8,748 nucleotides of DNA from Synechococcaceae bacterium Bin_79_3 (GCA_009914645.1 VFLB01000322.1:1-8748), one strand, 5' to 3'. Positions 1 to 6,421 are shown, counted from the first letter of the stretch. Translations and numbers: made by a program. The notes: generated from the letters alone by a model not told the origin.

Positions 1-227
1 TCTACGTTTGCTTCAAGGTCCCACGCATTATTTATAGGGTTTTTTTGTATCTATCTCTATACCTATTTCTTCTAGCAGCGCTTAAAGATTGATATATTTT
101 CTGCCAAAAAAACTTTTGCATTGGTAAATAACCTTATTCATAGTGATCCTTTGCTGGCTTGGCCGCAAACATCTTTCGCTGGGTGACAAACTGATTCAAC
201 CCCTGATACATCAACGTTTAACAGCAC
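1..227. other. AT-rich intergenic region, no gene recognised
   Basis: This stretch is clearly richer in A and T than the rest of the window and carries many stop codons in all frames. I find no tRNA-like cloverleaf and no recognisable protein. Two very short leftward open frames exist (25 codons at 134-211 and 29 codons at 32-121), but neither has a ribosome binding site or a familiar sequence, so I do not call them. It lies downstream of the terminator of the DUF1400 gene, so it may be the 3' or 5' flank of a gene outside the window. Confidence 0.5.
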
Positions 228-255
228 AAAAAAACCCCGCATTGAGACGGGGTTT
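228..255 (-). terminator. Intrinsic terminator of the leftward DUF1400 gene
   Basis: Read on the minus strand, AAACCCCG (255-248) pairs perfectly with CGGGGTTT (239-232) around an 8-base loop, and the stem runs into seven consecutive T residues (234-228). A GC-rich stem followed by a T tract is the classic rho-independent layout. It lies 38 bp beyond the second possible stop codon of the DUF1400 gene (293-295) and about 94 bp beyond the first (349-351). Only the minus-strand orientation has a long T tract. Confidence 0.88.
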
Positions 256-348
256 ATAAAAACGTAAATCAACTGATCAAAAGATCAACTAATTACCAAA
301 GGCCACGAACAGCAGCAGGGGCGCTGGCGGCTCCAGCGGAACGGACAG

Positions 349-966
349 TTACTTTCTTCGGCCGGCAGTTACTTTATCGATAACTTGATTGGCTTGAATA
401 GAAGCAGGCAAGAACACATACCAAGAAAGAAGTGAGCTGCACTGAGCTGCACCGTTACACTTACCTTTTGCAGAGATATTCTGCTTACCATCAAAGTTGA
501 TGTTATCAGCCAAACGGAAATCAACAGGCAAGTTCTTCATAATCGCAGCAGAAGACAATTTGCCGTCTACAGAGGCGAGAATGATTGCAGAACGCAAAGC
601 TTGAACTGCTGTTGCTTTTTCTGCCCAGTAAGGGAAGTAGCTGCGGGTTTGATCCTGCAGGAACTTAACGCCATCTTTTGAATAGAGATAGCGGGAAACA
701 CCAACTAAATCTACGTTGTAGGTCTTAGATAAACCGGCTTGAACTTCCTTAGCGGTCCAACCTGAGGCAGCCAAACCAGAAGAAAGGCCACGCTCGTTGC
801 TATAGGCATCCTTCGACTTAAGGAAGTCGCCAAAATCAGAAAATTTTGTAGTCCATACAGCACCACCGGAGTTCCAACGAACAGGTGAGGGCTGAGCGGA
901 AACGGGCAAGGCAGACACGGAAATGGCAGCGCCGGCAAGAAGGCCAGCAGCAATGCGCTTCAGCAT
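349..966 (-). CDS. Secreted DUF1400-domain protein, possibly frameshifted at its C-terminus
   Basis: The 205-residue protein starts with a signal peptide: Lys-3 and Arg-4, a hydrophobic stretch at about 5-20, then a VSA-Q cleavage site near residue 24. The mature part resembles DUF1400, the N-terminal domain of longer cyanobacterial alpha/beta hydrolases, with conserved-looking segments YNVDLVGVSRYLYS and ALRSAIILASVDGKLS. The hydrolase domain is absent, so this is a stand-alone export protein of unknown function, and I infer no enzyme activity. Two cysteines near 170 and 177 could form a disulfide. It is monocistronic, with its own promoter and terminator. The stop at 349-351 may be premature: shifting frame by one base at the AGA-AAG before the TAA opens 19 more protein-like codons ending in VRGLW at 293-295. 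The start is the ATG just before the signal peptide. Confidence 0.85.
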   Translation of the reverse strand: MLKRIAAGLLAGAAISVSALPVSAQPSPVRWNSGGAVWTTKFSDFGDFLKSKDAYSNERGLSSGLAASGWTAKEVQAGLSKTYNVDLVGVSRYLYSKDGVKFLQDQTRSYFPYWAEKATAVQALRSAIILASVDGKLSSAAIMKNLPVDFRLADNINFDGKQNISAKGKCNGAAQCSSLLSWYVFLPASIQANQVIDKVTAGRRK

Positions 967-992
967 GGGAGCAAAAGGAACACGTCGAATTT

Positions 993-1021
993 AATTTAGC
1001 TCCAAAAAGAAAATTAGCCAA
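993..1021 (-). promoter_or_regulatory. Candidate sigma-70 type promoter for the DUF1400 gene
   Basis: On the minus strand, TTGGCT (1021-1016) and TAAATT (998-993) are separated by exactly 17 bases. Each matches the -35 or -10 consensus at 4 of 6 positions. Transcription would begin near 986, giving a leader of about 20 bases before the ATG at 966. The site lies in the only gap between the DUF1400 gene and the upstream leftward gene. A second TAAATT (993-988) overlaps the first. There is no Shine-Dalgarno sequence before the ATG. Confidence 0.5.
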
Positions 1022-1047
1022 CCGAGTTTTCAAACCCTGATCAATAT

Positions 1048-1551
1048 CTACCGATTGCGATACCCATCCACTGAGGGATCGATCATTGCAAACCACCCCT
1101 CAGGGCAAAGCAACCGCTCCCCCGCCAGCCGAAATTCCGCATTGTTACCAAAACCGCGGCAAGCAACCCCGCGGGCAACATTGTTGTTTATTCGAACCTC
1201 CGCCAAGTAGCGCTCATCAATTTGCCGCGGCCGCAAGCTCAATCGAGCCTGTTCTGGAGTTACATCAACTTTGGCTTCAAATTCAGCAGGCAGCTCGATA
1301 CCGAGCACGTCCATAAAAGGCGTAAATCCACCCCAGTAATGCCTTGTGATTTCTCCCCCCACAAAGCGGCTCATTAGAGCTGCTGCCTGCTGACGCACCT
1401 CCTGCAGCGATTCCTGAGCCTCCAAATCGTTGAGGGTGGTGTCTGCGCTAACCCGTGCCAGCGGCGGCGGCAGCAACTGAAGACGCAAAAGCCCTGCCAG
1501 CCCCACCATGCCCAGCAACAAAATCAGCACAAACTTGTATGTGCGTGGCAT
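1048..1551 (-). CDS. Membrane-anchored protein of unknown function
   Basis: I do not recognise this 167-residue protein. It has a short positively charged N-terminus (Arg-3, Lys-6), one hydrophobic segment at about 7-25, a proline-rich LLPPPLA linker, a helical stretch rich in Gln, Glu and Ala (about 40-62), and then a probably beta-rich domain exposed outside the membrane. That domain holds two cysteines (131 and 149) that could pair. The layout of one N-terminal helix, a linker helix, and a beta region with YLAEVRI followed by ACRG loosely recalls cyanobacterial pilin-like G/H proteins, but the GFTLxE prepilin motif is missing, so this is only a guess. It starts 24 bp after the PPTase stop and is probably co-transcribed with it. 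An AGGAG lies 15 bases before the ATG, which is rather far. Confidence 0.75.
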   Translation of the reverse strand: MPRTYKFVLILLLGMVGLAGLLRLQLLPPPLARVSADTTLNDLEAQESLQEVRQQAAALMSRFVGGEITRHYWGGFTPFMDVLGIELPAEFEAKVDVTPEQARLSLRPRQIDERYLAEVRINNNVARGVACRGFGNNAEFRLAGERLLCPEGWFAMIDPSVDGYRNR

Positions 1552-1566
1552 GGCATTGGTAGATAT

Positions 1567-1571
1567 CTCCT
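1567..1571 (-). promoter_or_regulatory. Shine-Dalgarno-like AGGAG in the gap between the PPTase and downstream gene
   Basis: AGGAG is read on the minus strand at 1571-1567, in the 24-bp gap after the PPTase stop. It sits 15 bases from the in-frame ATG at 1551 and 10 bases from an out-of-frame ATG at 1556. The in-frame start is preferred because only that frame gives the full protein with a membrane anchor. The wide spacing suggests moderate initiation or coupling to translation of the PPTase. Confidence 0.4.
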
Positions 1572-1575
1572 GAAA

Positions 1576-2256
1576 TTAGCTGCTTCCAAAAGTTTCCAGT
1601 GGTGGTGACATTGCTCCACTCCAGCCCACAAGCCACAACTCAGCATCAAAACTGATGCGGCTCACCTGCACAGGCCAGCTAATTCCACTGGGAAGATGCA
1701 GCGCAATTGACTGGTTGTATTCCATACACCAATCCGACAGCTCTAAAGCGATGCTGCTGCGTTTTTGTTTTATCAATGCCTCCTTTGCAACCCAGCTGCG
1801 CAAAACAGCCTGTTGCAAAGCGTCCCCTTTGAGGTGCACCAGCTGAGCTTGTTCGATCTTAGGAAAAAAGCGTTGCATCAATGCCTTTGCAGCCAGAGGG
1901 CGATTAGCCCGCTCCAGATCAACCCCGATCGGCTTACCAGACCAACCAAGCAACAGCCGCTCTCCGCTATGGCTCCAACTCACTTCACCCCATCCCCGCG
2001 CCAAAAGCGGAGGTAAACCTGGGGGCGCCTTAAGGGGAATCTCAAGGGGATCAATATCAAACCATTGGGCCAACCAACGGCGCACTAAAAATCTGCTGCA
2101 AATAAATCTTTTTTTTATGAAAACAGGCAGTGATTCAGCCCAACACTGCTCCTGGGCTGTGATGCCCGCTAGCAAATCACCATCAACTGGATCTTTGAGA
2201 GCTCCCCAACCCAAGCGAGACTGTTTAAGTTCTAACGAGCCTATTGATCCAGCCAT
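1576..2256 (-). CDS. 4'-phosphopantetheinyl transferase (Sfp type)
   Basis: This enzyme moves the phosphopantetheine arm of CoA onto a serine of acyl, peptidyl or polyketide carrier proteins, releasing adenosine 3',5'-bisphosphate. With the ATG at 2256 it has 226 residues, the usual length of the Sfp/HetI group. Visible motifs are SHSGERLLLG (about 95-104), the metal-binding GVDLE (111-115, Asp-113 and Glu-115), and the catalytic WVAKEALIK (155-163, with Lys-158 and Glu-159). Cyanobacteria usually rely on one such enzyme for fatty-acid carrier protein, so it is probably essential. The start is uncertain: the ATG at 2256 overlaps the start of the divergent PrxQ gene, and a TTG at 2214 (LGWGALKD) would leave a 40-bp gap. 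An in-frame start at 2292 would run deep into PrxQ and is less likely. It probably heads a two-gene operon with the membrane-anchored protein. Confidence 0.9.
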   Translation of the reverse strand: MAGSIGSLELKQSRLGWGALKDPVDGDLLAGITAQEQCWAESLPVFIKKRFICSRFLVRRWLAQWFDIDPLEIPLKAPPGLPPLLARGWGEVSWSHSGERLLLGWSGKPIGVDLERANRPLAAKALMQRFFPKIEQAQLVHLKGDALQQAVLRSWVAKEALIKQKRSSIALELSDWCMEYNQSIALHLPSGISWPVQVSRISFDAELWLVGWSGAMSPPLETFGSS

Positions 2257-2725
2257 GGCACTTGAAATCGGCGATTCCGCTCCCAGCTTCATCCTTCCAG
2301 ATCAAAGTGGCCAATCTGTAAATCTTGAAGAGCAACGCGGCAAAAGGGTTGTGCTGTATTTCTATCCCAAAGACGACACCCCAGGCTGCACAAAAGAAGC
2401 TTGCAATTTTCGTGACCAATGGGCTTTATTCGAAACAAATGGCATCAAAGTTTTTGGTATTAGTAAAGACGGAGCAAAAAGCCACGGCAAATTCATTGAA
2501 AAATACAGCTTGCCTTTTACTTTGTTGAGTGATGAGGAACCTTGCCCAGTTGCTACATCCTATGAAAGCTACGGCCTGAAAAAATTTATGGGGCGTGAAT
2601 ACATGGGAATGATGCGCCACACTTTTGTAATAGATGCAGAAGGAAAGCTGGAAAGGATTTACACAAAAGTAAAAGCTGAAACAATGGCTGAAACCATTCT
2701 CAACGACCTTGGTATCAGCAGCTAA
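2255..2725 (+). CDS. bcp: Thiol peroxidase of the PrxQ/Bcp family
   Basis: This atypical 2-Cys peroxiredoxin reduces hydrogen peroxide and organic hydroperoxides, with electrons normally supplied by thioredoxin. From the ATG at 2255 it has 156 residues, the normal length for the family. The motif DDTPGCTKEAC carries the peroxidatic Cys-45 and, five residues on, the resolving Cys-50, which defines PrxQ. MMRHTFVIDAEGKL near the C-terminus holds the conserved arginine and the last strand. The frame is open upstream to an ATG at 2117, but that 46-residue extension has no family similarity and lies antisense to the PPTase, so I reject it. Its start codon overlaps that of the divergent PPTase, and its last 11 bp overlap the end of the convergent coaX. 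No clear Shine-Dalgarno sequence precedes it. Confidence 0.93.
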   Translation: MALEIGDSAPSFILPDQSGQSVNLEEQRGKRVVLYFYPKDDTPGCTKEACNFRDQWALFETNGIKVFGISKDGAKSHGKFIEKYSLPFTLLSDEEPCPVATSYESYGLKKFMGREYMGMMRHTFVIDAEGKLERIYTKVKAETMAETILNDLGISS

Positions 2726-3404
2726 GCCCCCCCAGGGCTTCCAAGGCAAGATTTAGGGCCAAGCGAGGTTGCAAACCAGCTTCTATCAAAAGGGGCTGCA
2801 ACAATTCTGCATCCCCCCCCGTGAGCCAGAGCTTCGCCCCAGAAAACAGAAGGGGCATTTGGCTATAGCTACGGCAAAGCGCTGCGGCCAGCCCTTGCAA
2901 AACGCCAACAGACATGGCTCCCTTGGTGTTATGCGGCCATATTTCCGTAGGTTTCAGCGGGTCTCCCTCTGGCAAGAACACCTCTGGAAGTAACACCTCT
3001 GGCAGGGCATTGGTGGCCTGATTCAACGAATGCAGTTGTAAAGCTGCTCCGGCCATGATTCGGCCGCCGCAAAAAGCGCCGCCAGAATCCACAAGAGTGA
3101 GGCTTAAGGCAGTGCCAGCATCAGCTACTAACACTGCCCCTGCGCTGCGCTGCCAGGCTCCCCACCCCACCAGAGCACGATCTATTCCAAGTCCAATCGC
3201 CTGGTTTTTAAGAGGCACCATTTCAACCACTATTTGGCTTTGATTCCAAGCTTCAAGTTCCTTTGGTACTGCCCCCACAGCAGCCCACCGCTGGGGAGGC
3301 TGCTGCAAAAATTGCTCTAAGCCCTGAGCTGGGCTGCAATGCCAAAAGTGATCGCCAACACCCCAATGCCAACGGCTATTACCGATCAAGAGCAGCCTCT
3401 CCAT
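2715..3404 (-). CDS. coaX: Type III pantothenate kinase
   Basis: CoaX phosphorylates pantothenate with ATP, the first step of CoA synthesis, and belongs to the ASKHA fold. Visible blocks over 229 residues are LLLIGNSRWHWG (4-15, phosphate loop), GIDRALVGWGAW (73-84), VADAGTALSLT (93-103, with Asp-95 the likely catalytic base), GGRIMAGAAL (113-122), NTKGAMSVGVLQG (159-171) and LTGGDAELL (194-202). The first motif lacks the Asp of the general DxGN signature. From memory this IGNS form is shared with other cyanobacterial CoaX proteins, so it is probably a lineage variant and not damage. The gene also contains a 15-bp tandem repeat giving LPEV/LLPEV/FLPEG near 134-146 and a run of eight G at the GGD motif. 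It begins 3 bp after the cysH stop, so the two are almost certainly one operon. Confidence 0.9.
   Translation of the reverse strand: MERLLLIGNSRWHWGVGDHFWHCSPAQGLEQFLQQPPQRWAAVGAVPKELEAWNQSQIVVEMVPLKNQAIGLGIDRALVGWGAWQRSAGAVLVADAGTALSLTLVDSGGAFCGGRIMAGAALQLHSLNQATNALPEVLLPEVFLPEGDPLKPTEIWPHNTKGAMSVGVLQGLAAALCRSYSQMPLLFSGAKLWLTGGDAELLQPLLIEAGLQPRLALNLALEALGGLSC
2967..3005. repeat. 15-bp in-frame tandem repeat within coaX
   Basis: Two full units (2967-2981 and 2982-2996) and a third partial unit (2997-3005) share the pattern CTCTGG, A/C, A, followed by an AACAC end. The unit length is a multiple of three, so the frame is kept and the protein shows three LPE pentapeptide units between the GGRIMAGAAL block and NTKGAMSVG. 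Such short repeats usually arise by replication slippage. Confidence 0.75.
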
Positions 3405-3407
3405 CGC

Positions 3408-4139
3408 CTAGATCCCAGCCCCTTCAAGCATTGATTCCTGCAAATGCAGGCCGCATTCCTGTTGCTTGCCCGCAAAGCGACTTCCCCTGCCCTGCCCAGC
3501 ATCAGGGGCGCTGGAGTGCCAATCCCCAACAGTGCTGTAGCCCTGCTCAAAAAGAGGGTGGGGTGGCAGCTTGTGCTCTTGCATGTAGTAATATACATCC
3601 TTGCTGGTGTATCGCAGCAGCGGGCGCAAGCTCCAGCGACCCCTAATTAATTCCAGAGGGGCCATGGTTGATCTGTGGTCTGTTTGACGGGCTCTCACCC
3701 CGCTCGCCCAACAAGCCACCGAGGCAGTTTCCAGGGCTTGATCCAGCGGCTCCACTTTGCGCAGCCGGTGATATTTGGCTAGCGCACCAGGCTCTTCGCT
3801 TTCCCACAATTTGCCCAATAACGCTTCCATCCGCGCGGGGCTCATCGAGGGCTGGACCACTTGAATGTTTAGTTGTAAAAGATTTTTAAGGGTCTCAGCG
3901 TAAACATAGGTTTCCGCTGGTAAGTAGCCGGTATCAACCCAATAGATAGGGATGTTTGGCTCAATCTGAGTGGCTAGATGCAGCAGCACCGCCGATTGGA
4001 CACCAAAACTTGTGGTGAGAGCAAAAGTAGAACCAAATTGTTGCAAACCCCACTGCAACTGCCCTGGGGCATCAAGTTCAACTAGTTGGGCCTGAAACAG
4101 TTCCAACTCAGCTGCAAGATCGAGCGACGAACGCCCCAT
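3408..4139 (-). CDS. cysH: Phosphoadenosine phosphosulfate (PAPS) reductase
   Basis: CysH reduces PAPS to sulfite and adenosine 3',5'-bisphosphate using thioredoxin or glutaredoxin, in cytoplasmic assimilatory sulfate reduction. The 243-residue length fits. Visible motifs are TTSFGVQSAVLLHL (42-55, the PP-loop-like nucleotide site), YWVDTGYL (66-73), and the C-terminal KQQECGLHL, in which Cys-229 is the catalytic cysteine. The paired cysteines that bind a 4Fe-4S cluster in APS reductases are missing: the only nearby Cys is single (143, ACWASGVRAR), and the GDWHSSAP segment has none. This favours PAPS over APS as substrate. A GGAAG at 4151-4147 lies 7 bases before the ATG. It is the first gene of the leftward cysH-coaX pair and is divergent from the NADH dehydrogenase across a 71-bp gap. 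Confidence 0.95.
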   Translation of the reverse strand: MGRSSLDLAAELELFQAQLVELDAPGQLQWGLQQFGSTFALTTSFGVQSAVLLHLATQIEPNIPIYWVDTGYLPAETYVYAETLKNLLQLNIQVVQPSMSPARMEALLGKLWESEEPGALAKYHRLRKVEPLDQALETASVACWASGVRARQTDHRSTMAPLELIRGRWSLRPLLRYTSKDVYYYMQEHKLPPHPLFEQGYSTVGDWHSSAPDAGQGRGSRFAGKQQECGLHLQESMLEGAGI

Positions 4140-4197
4140 TCATCAACTTCCAACCAACCGCAGCTTCACGCTAAACCCCGTAGTGTGCCAACAAATC

Positions 4198-4202
4198 GGA
4201 GG
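4198..4202 (+). promoter_or_regulatory. Shine-Dalgarno sequence that fixes the GTG start of the NADH dehydrogenase
   Basis: GGAGG is a full match to the anti-Shine-Dalgarno core and ends 8 bases before the GTG at 4211. It is the best ribosome binding site in the window. It supports GTG as the start, directly before the FAD-binding glycine motif. Confidence 0.75.
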
Positions 4203-4210
4203 TTGTAGTA

Positions 4211-5365
4211 GTGCAGGCACCGATAGTTATTGTTGGCGGCGGTTTTGGGGGCCTCTACACAGCTCTCGAGTTGGCAAAACAAGCCAACCACCCCCCCCTG
4301 CTTTTGGTTGAACCAAACGAAAGATTTGTTTTTTCACCTTTTCTCTACGAATTGCTCAGTGCGGAAATTGCCCTGTGGCAACTTGCCCCTCGCTACGACA
4401 ACTTGTTAGCAGGCCACGGCATTGGTTGGTTAAAAGATCGGGTTACAGCCATTACCCCTGAAGATTCCAAATTGCGCACCGCAGGTGGCAAGGAGCTCAA
4501 CTACAGCCGCTTGGTGGTGGCTACAGGAGCTGCTCCTTTCAGTTTTGGCGTGCCTGGAGTGGAAACTTATGCCCAAACTTTTAGAAGCCTTGCGGATGTG
4601 GATCGCTTGGCGGCATTAATCAAAAAAATAAAACAACAACCTCAATCGCTGCAACGGATTGCGGTTGTTGGAGCCGGCCCTAGTGGAGTGGAGCTAGCTT
4701 GCAAATTGGCAGATTTATTAAAGGGCTCTGCTGTGGTGGAACTGCTCGAGCGGGGTCCGCAATGTTTAGCTAATGCCAAGGCTTTCAATCGCCAGCAGGC
4801 ACTACTGGCGATGCAACGTTTAGACGTGCGCCTGCGTTGTAACTGTGAGGTATTAAGTGTGGGTGCCAATGAGTTGCAACTCAAGCATGGGGGTTCTGAA
4901 ACGCCCGAGCAATTAAAAATCGCTGCTGTTATTTGGACTGCAGGCCAGCAAAGCAACCCGCCATGCCCCCAGCTCCCCCAGCAACGAAATGGCAAGCTTC
5001 AATGCCTTGCAAATCTGCAAGTTCAGGATTTTCCTGAAATTTTTGGCATTGGTGATGGTGCCTTTGTTCCCCACGACCCTCCACTACCTGCAAGTGCTCA
5101 AGTGGCTTTCCAGCAGGCGCCAATACTTGCTTGCAACTTGATGCGTTCATTAGCTGCAGAACCCTTAGAGGATTTTGTTTGGAGTGATCTTGGTGAAATG
5201 CTCAGCCTTGGTGTTGGGAAGGCAAGCCTCACAGGTATGGGGATAACCCTGGCAGGCCCTGCAGCCCAACAAATACGGCGCTGGGCTTATCTCACCCGCC
5301 TACCGGGTACACAGTTGCCTATCAAGGTGGCTGCAGGCTGGCTTGGTGAATTTCTCGGGCATTAG
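4211..5365 (+). CDS. Type II NADH dehydrogenase (NAD(P)/FAD-dependent oxidoreductase)
   Basis: This 384-residue flavoprotein has the two-dinucleotide-fold layout of NDH-2 enzymes, which pass electrons from NADH to quinone at the membrane surface without pumping protons. The first Rossmann motif VIVGGGFGGLYTALELA (6-22) binds FAD. The second, VVGAGPSGVELA (152-163), binds the nicotinamide nucleotide, and the acidic Glu ending the next strand (ELLERG) favours NADH over NADPH. IFGIGDGAFV (277-286) is the second FAD contact, followed by AQVAFQQAPILACNL, typical of NDH-2. No transmembrane segment is obvious, so membrane attachment would be by the C-terminal part, as in relatives. Synechocystis has several such Ndb proteins, some with redox-sensing rather than bulk respiratory roles, and I cannot say which type this is. 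It starts with GTG and ends 7 bp from the convergent glycosyltransferase gene. Confidence 0.9.
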   Translation: MQAPIVIVGGGFGGLYTALELAKQANHPPLLLVEPNERFVFSPFLYELLSAEIALWQLAPRYDNLLAGHGIGWLKDRVTAITPEDSKLRTAGGKELNYSRLVVATGAAPFSFGVPGVETYAQTFRSLADVDRLAALIKKIKQQPQSLQRIAVVGAGPSGVELACKLADLLKGSAVVELLERGPQCLANAKAFNRQQALLAMQRLDVRLRCNCEVLSVGANELQLKHGGSETPEQLKIAAVIWTAGQQSNPPCPQLPQQRNGKLQCLANLQVQDFPEIFGIGDGAFVPHDPPLPASAQVAFQQAPILACNLMRSLAAEPLEDFVWSDLGEMLSLGVGKASLTGMGITLAGPAAQQIRRWAYLTRLPGTQLPIKVAAGWLGEFLGH

Positions 5366-5372
5366 TAGTTCA

Positions 5373-6410
5373 TTAATTTGCTAGTTCTTTCAGCCTTTGC
5401 GTGAGATTTGCGCCAGTTATGCACCAGTTGAATTGAGCCGCCCGCGCCGGCCCAGCCTTTGACAATTCCAACTGCAAGCATCGATCGTTAAATATTTGCG
5501 CGATTGCAGATGTCATTTGATCAATATTCAAAGGATTAAGAGGTAATGCCGCTGCTCCAACAACTTCAGGTAAGGCCCCGGCAGTGGAAGCTAAAACCGG
5601 TGTACCGCATGCCATCGCCTCTAGCGCAGGTAAACCAAAACCCTCCCAGAGGCTTGGCATAACTAATGCAGTGGCACGATTTAACAACATAAGGCGTTCA
5701 TTGTTATCAACCCATGGGGTAAAGCGGCAACGCTTTTCGACCCCAAGTTCCACCGCTAGTTGCTGCAACTTGGGGGTGTATCGAGAGTCGTGGGGGCCAA
5801 CAAAATGCAACAACTGCTCCCCCTGCGGAAGGCGAGCAAAAGCGCGGATTAAACGGGCCAGATTTTTATGGGGATCATGGCGGCCAAGCACCAGCAAAAA
5901 GTTTTCCCTCTGCAACCCCATGGGCTTCAATAACCCCGGGGAAAAACCCAAGCGCAACACCGATAGCCGCCGCAAAGGGAGGCGCAACCGTCTGTGAACC
6001 TCACGGGCAGTTGCCTCTGAATTGCACAGCACGTGGCGAGCTCGATGCAATACCAAAGGCACATAGGCCAAGTGATAAGCGAGTAGTGGCGAAAGTTGGG
6101 GGTAGCGCAGAGGCAGCAGATCGTGGGCGAGAACCACCGCAGGCACTCCTTTCCCGAGAGGCGCTTCTGGTAGGGGAGACAGCAAAAGAGCAGCACCGCT
6201 GCTCTTCCACAACTTTGGCAATTGCCTTTGGGTCCAAAGCAAACGTCGTAGGTGTCCACGGGAGCCGTGGTCTGGGGAGAGGCCCTGCGGCCAAAGCGCT
6301 GGCACCTCTTGATGATCTAGGGCCGCATACAGCTCCCTTGCTACAACCCCAATCCCCGTTGGCCTTTCCCCTAGATAACTGCCGTTAAAAAGCGCCAGGG
6401 GGGTACTCAT
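5373..6410 (-). CDS. Family-4 (GT-B fold) glycosyltransferase
   Basis: This is a retaining glycosyltransferase that moves a sugar from a nucleotide-sugar donor to an acceptor, probably in lipopolysaccharide, capsule or other envelope polysaccharide; donor and acceptor cannot be read from the sequence. From the ATG at 6410 it has 345 residues. The N-terminal acceptor domain begins with a glycine loop RPTGIGVVAREL, and HDLLPLRYP (about 96-104) is typical of the group. The C-terminal donor domain begins near FLLVLGRHDPHKNLARLI, and the EX7E motif is SLWEGFGLPALEAMACGTPV (Glu-256 and Glu-264), followed by GALPEVVG. There is no signal peptide or membrane helix, so it is cytosolic. A TTG at 6437 would add nine residues (MHKLCRLAE), but this overlaps the divergent gap and its palindrome, so ATG is preferred. 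No other polysaccharide gene is adjacent. Confidence 0.92.
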   Translation of the reverse strand: MSTPLALFNGSYLGERPTGIGVVARELYAALDHQEVPALWPQGLSPDHGSRGHLRRLLWTQRQLPKLWKSSGAALLLSPLPEAPLGKGVPAVVLAHDLLPLRYPQLSPLLAYHLAYVPLVLHRARHVLCNSEATAREVHRRLRLPLRRLSVLRLGFSPGLLKPMGLQRENFLLVLGRHDPHKNLARLIRAFARLPQGEQLLHFVGPHDSRYTPKLQQLAVELGVEKRCRFTPWVDNNERLMLLNRATALVMPSLWEGFGLPALEAMACGTPVLASTAGALPEVVGAAALPLNPLNIDQMTSAIAQIFNDRCLQLELSKAGPARAAQFNWCITGANLTQRLKELAN

Positions 6411-6421
6411 CTCTGCCAGCC

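Noticed and set aside
32..211. Two leftward mini-frames of 29 codons (32-121) and 25 codons (134-211)
   Set aside because: No ribosome binding site, no recognisable motif, and they sit in AT-rich DNA beyond a terminator; open frames this short arise by chance.
280..293. TGATC-AAAA-GATCA style inverted repeat near 272-287
   Set aside because: Arms are only five AT-rich bases and no T tract follows; the strong terminator at 228-255 already explains this region.
711..1096. Leftward cysteine-rich open frames overlapping the DUF1400 gene
   Set aside because: They are out-of-frame shadows of the DUF1400 gene and its promoter, with low-complexity unfamiliar sequences.
2117..2254. N-terminal extension of PrxQ from the ATG at 2117
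   Set aside because: It would make the protein 202 residues against about 155 for the family, has no PrxQ similarity and is antisense to the PPTase coding region.
6001..6388. Open frames on both strands inside the glycosyltransferase gene
   Set aside because: The glycosyltransferase frame has clear GT4 motifs throughout; the others are its shadows.
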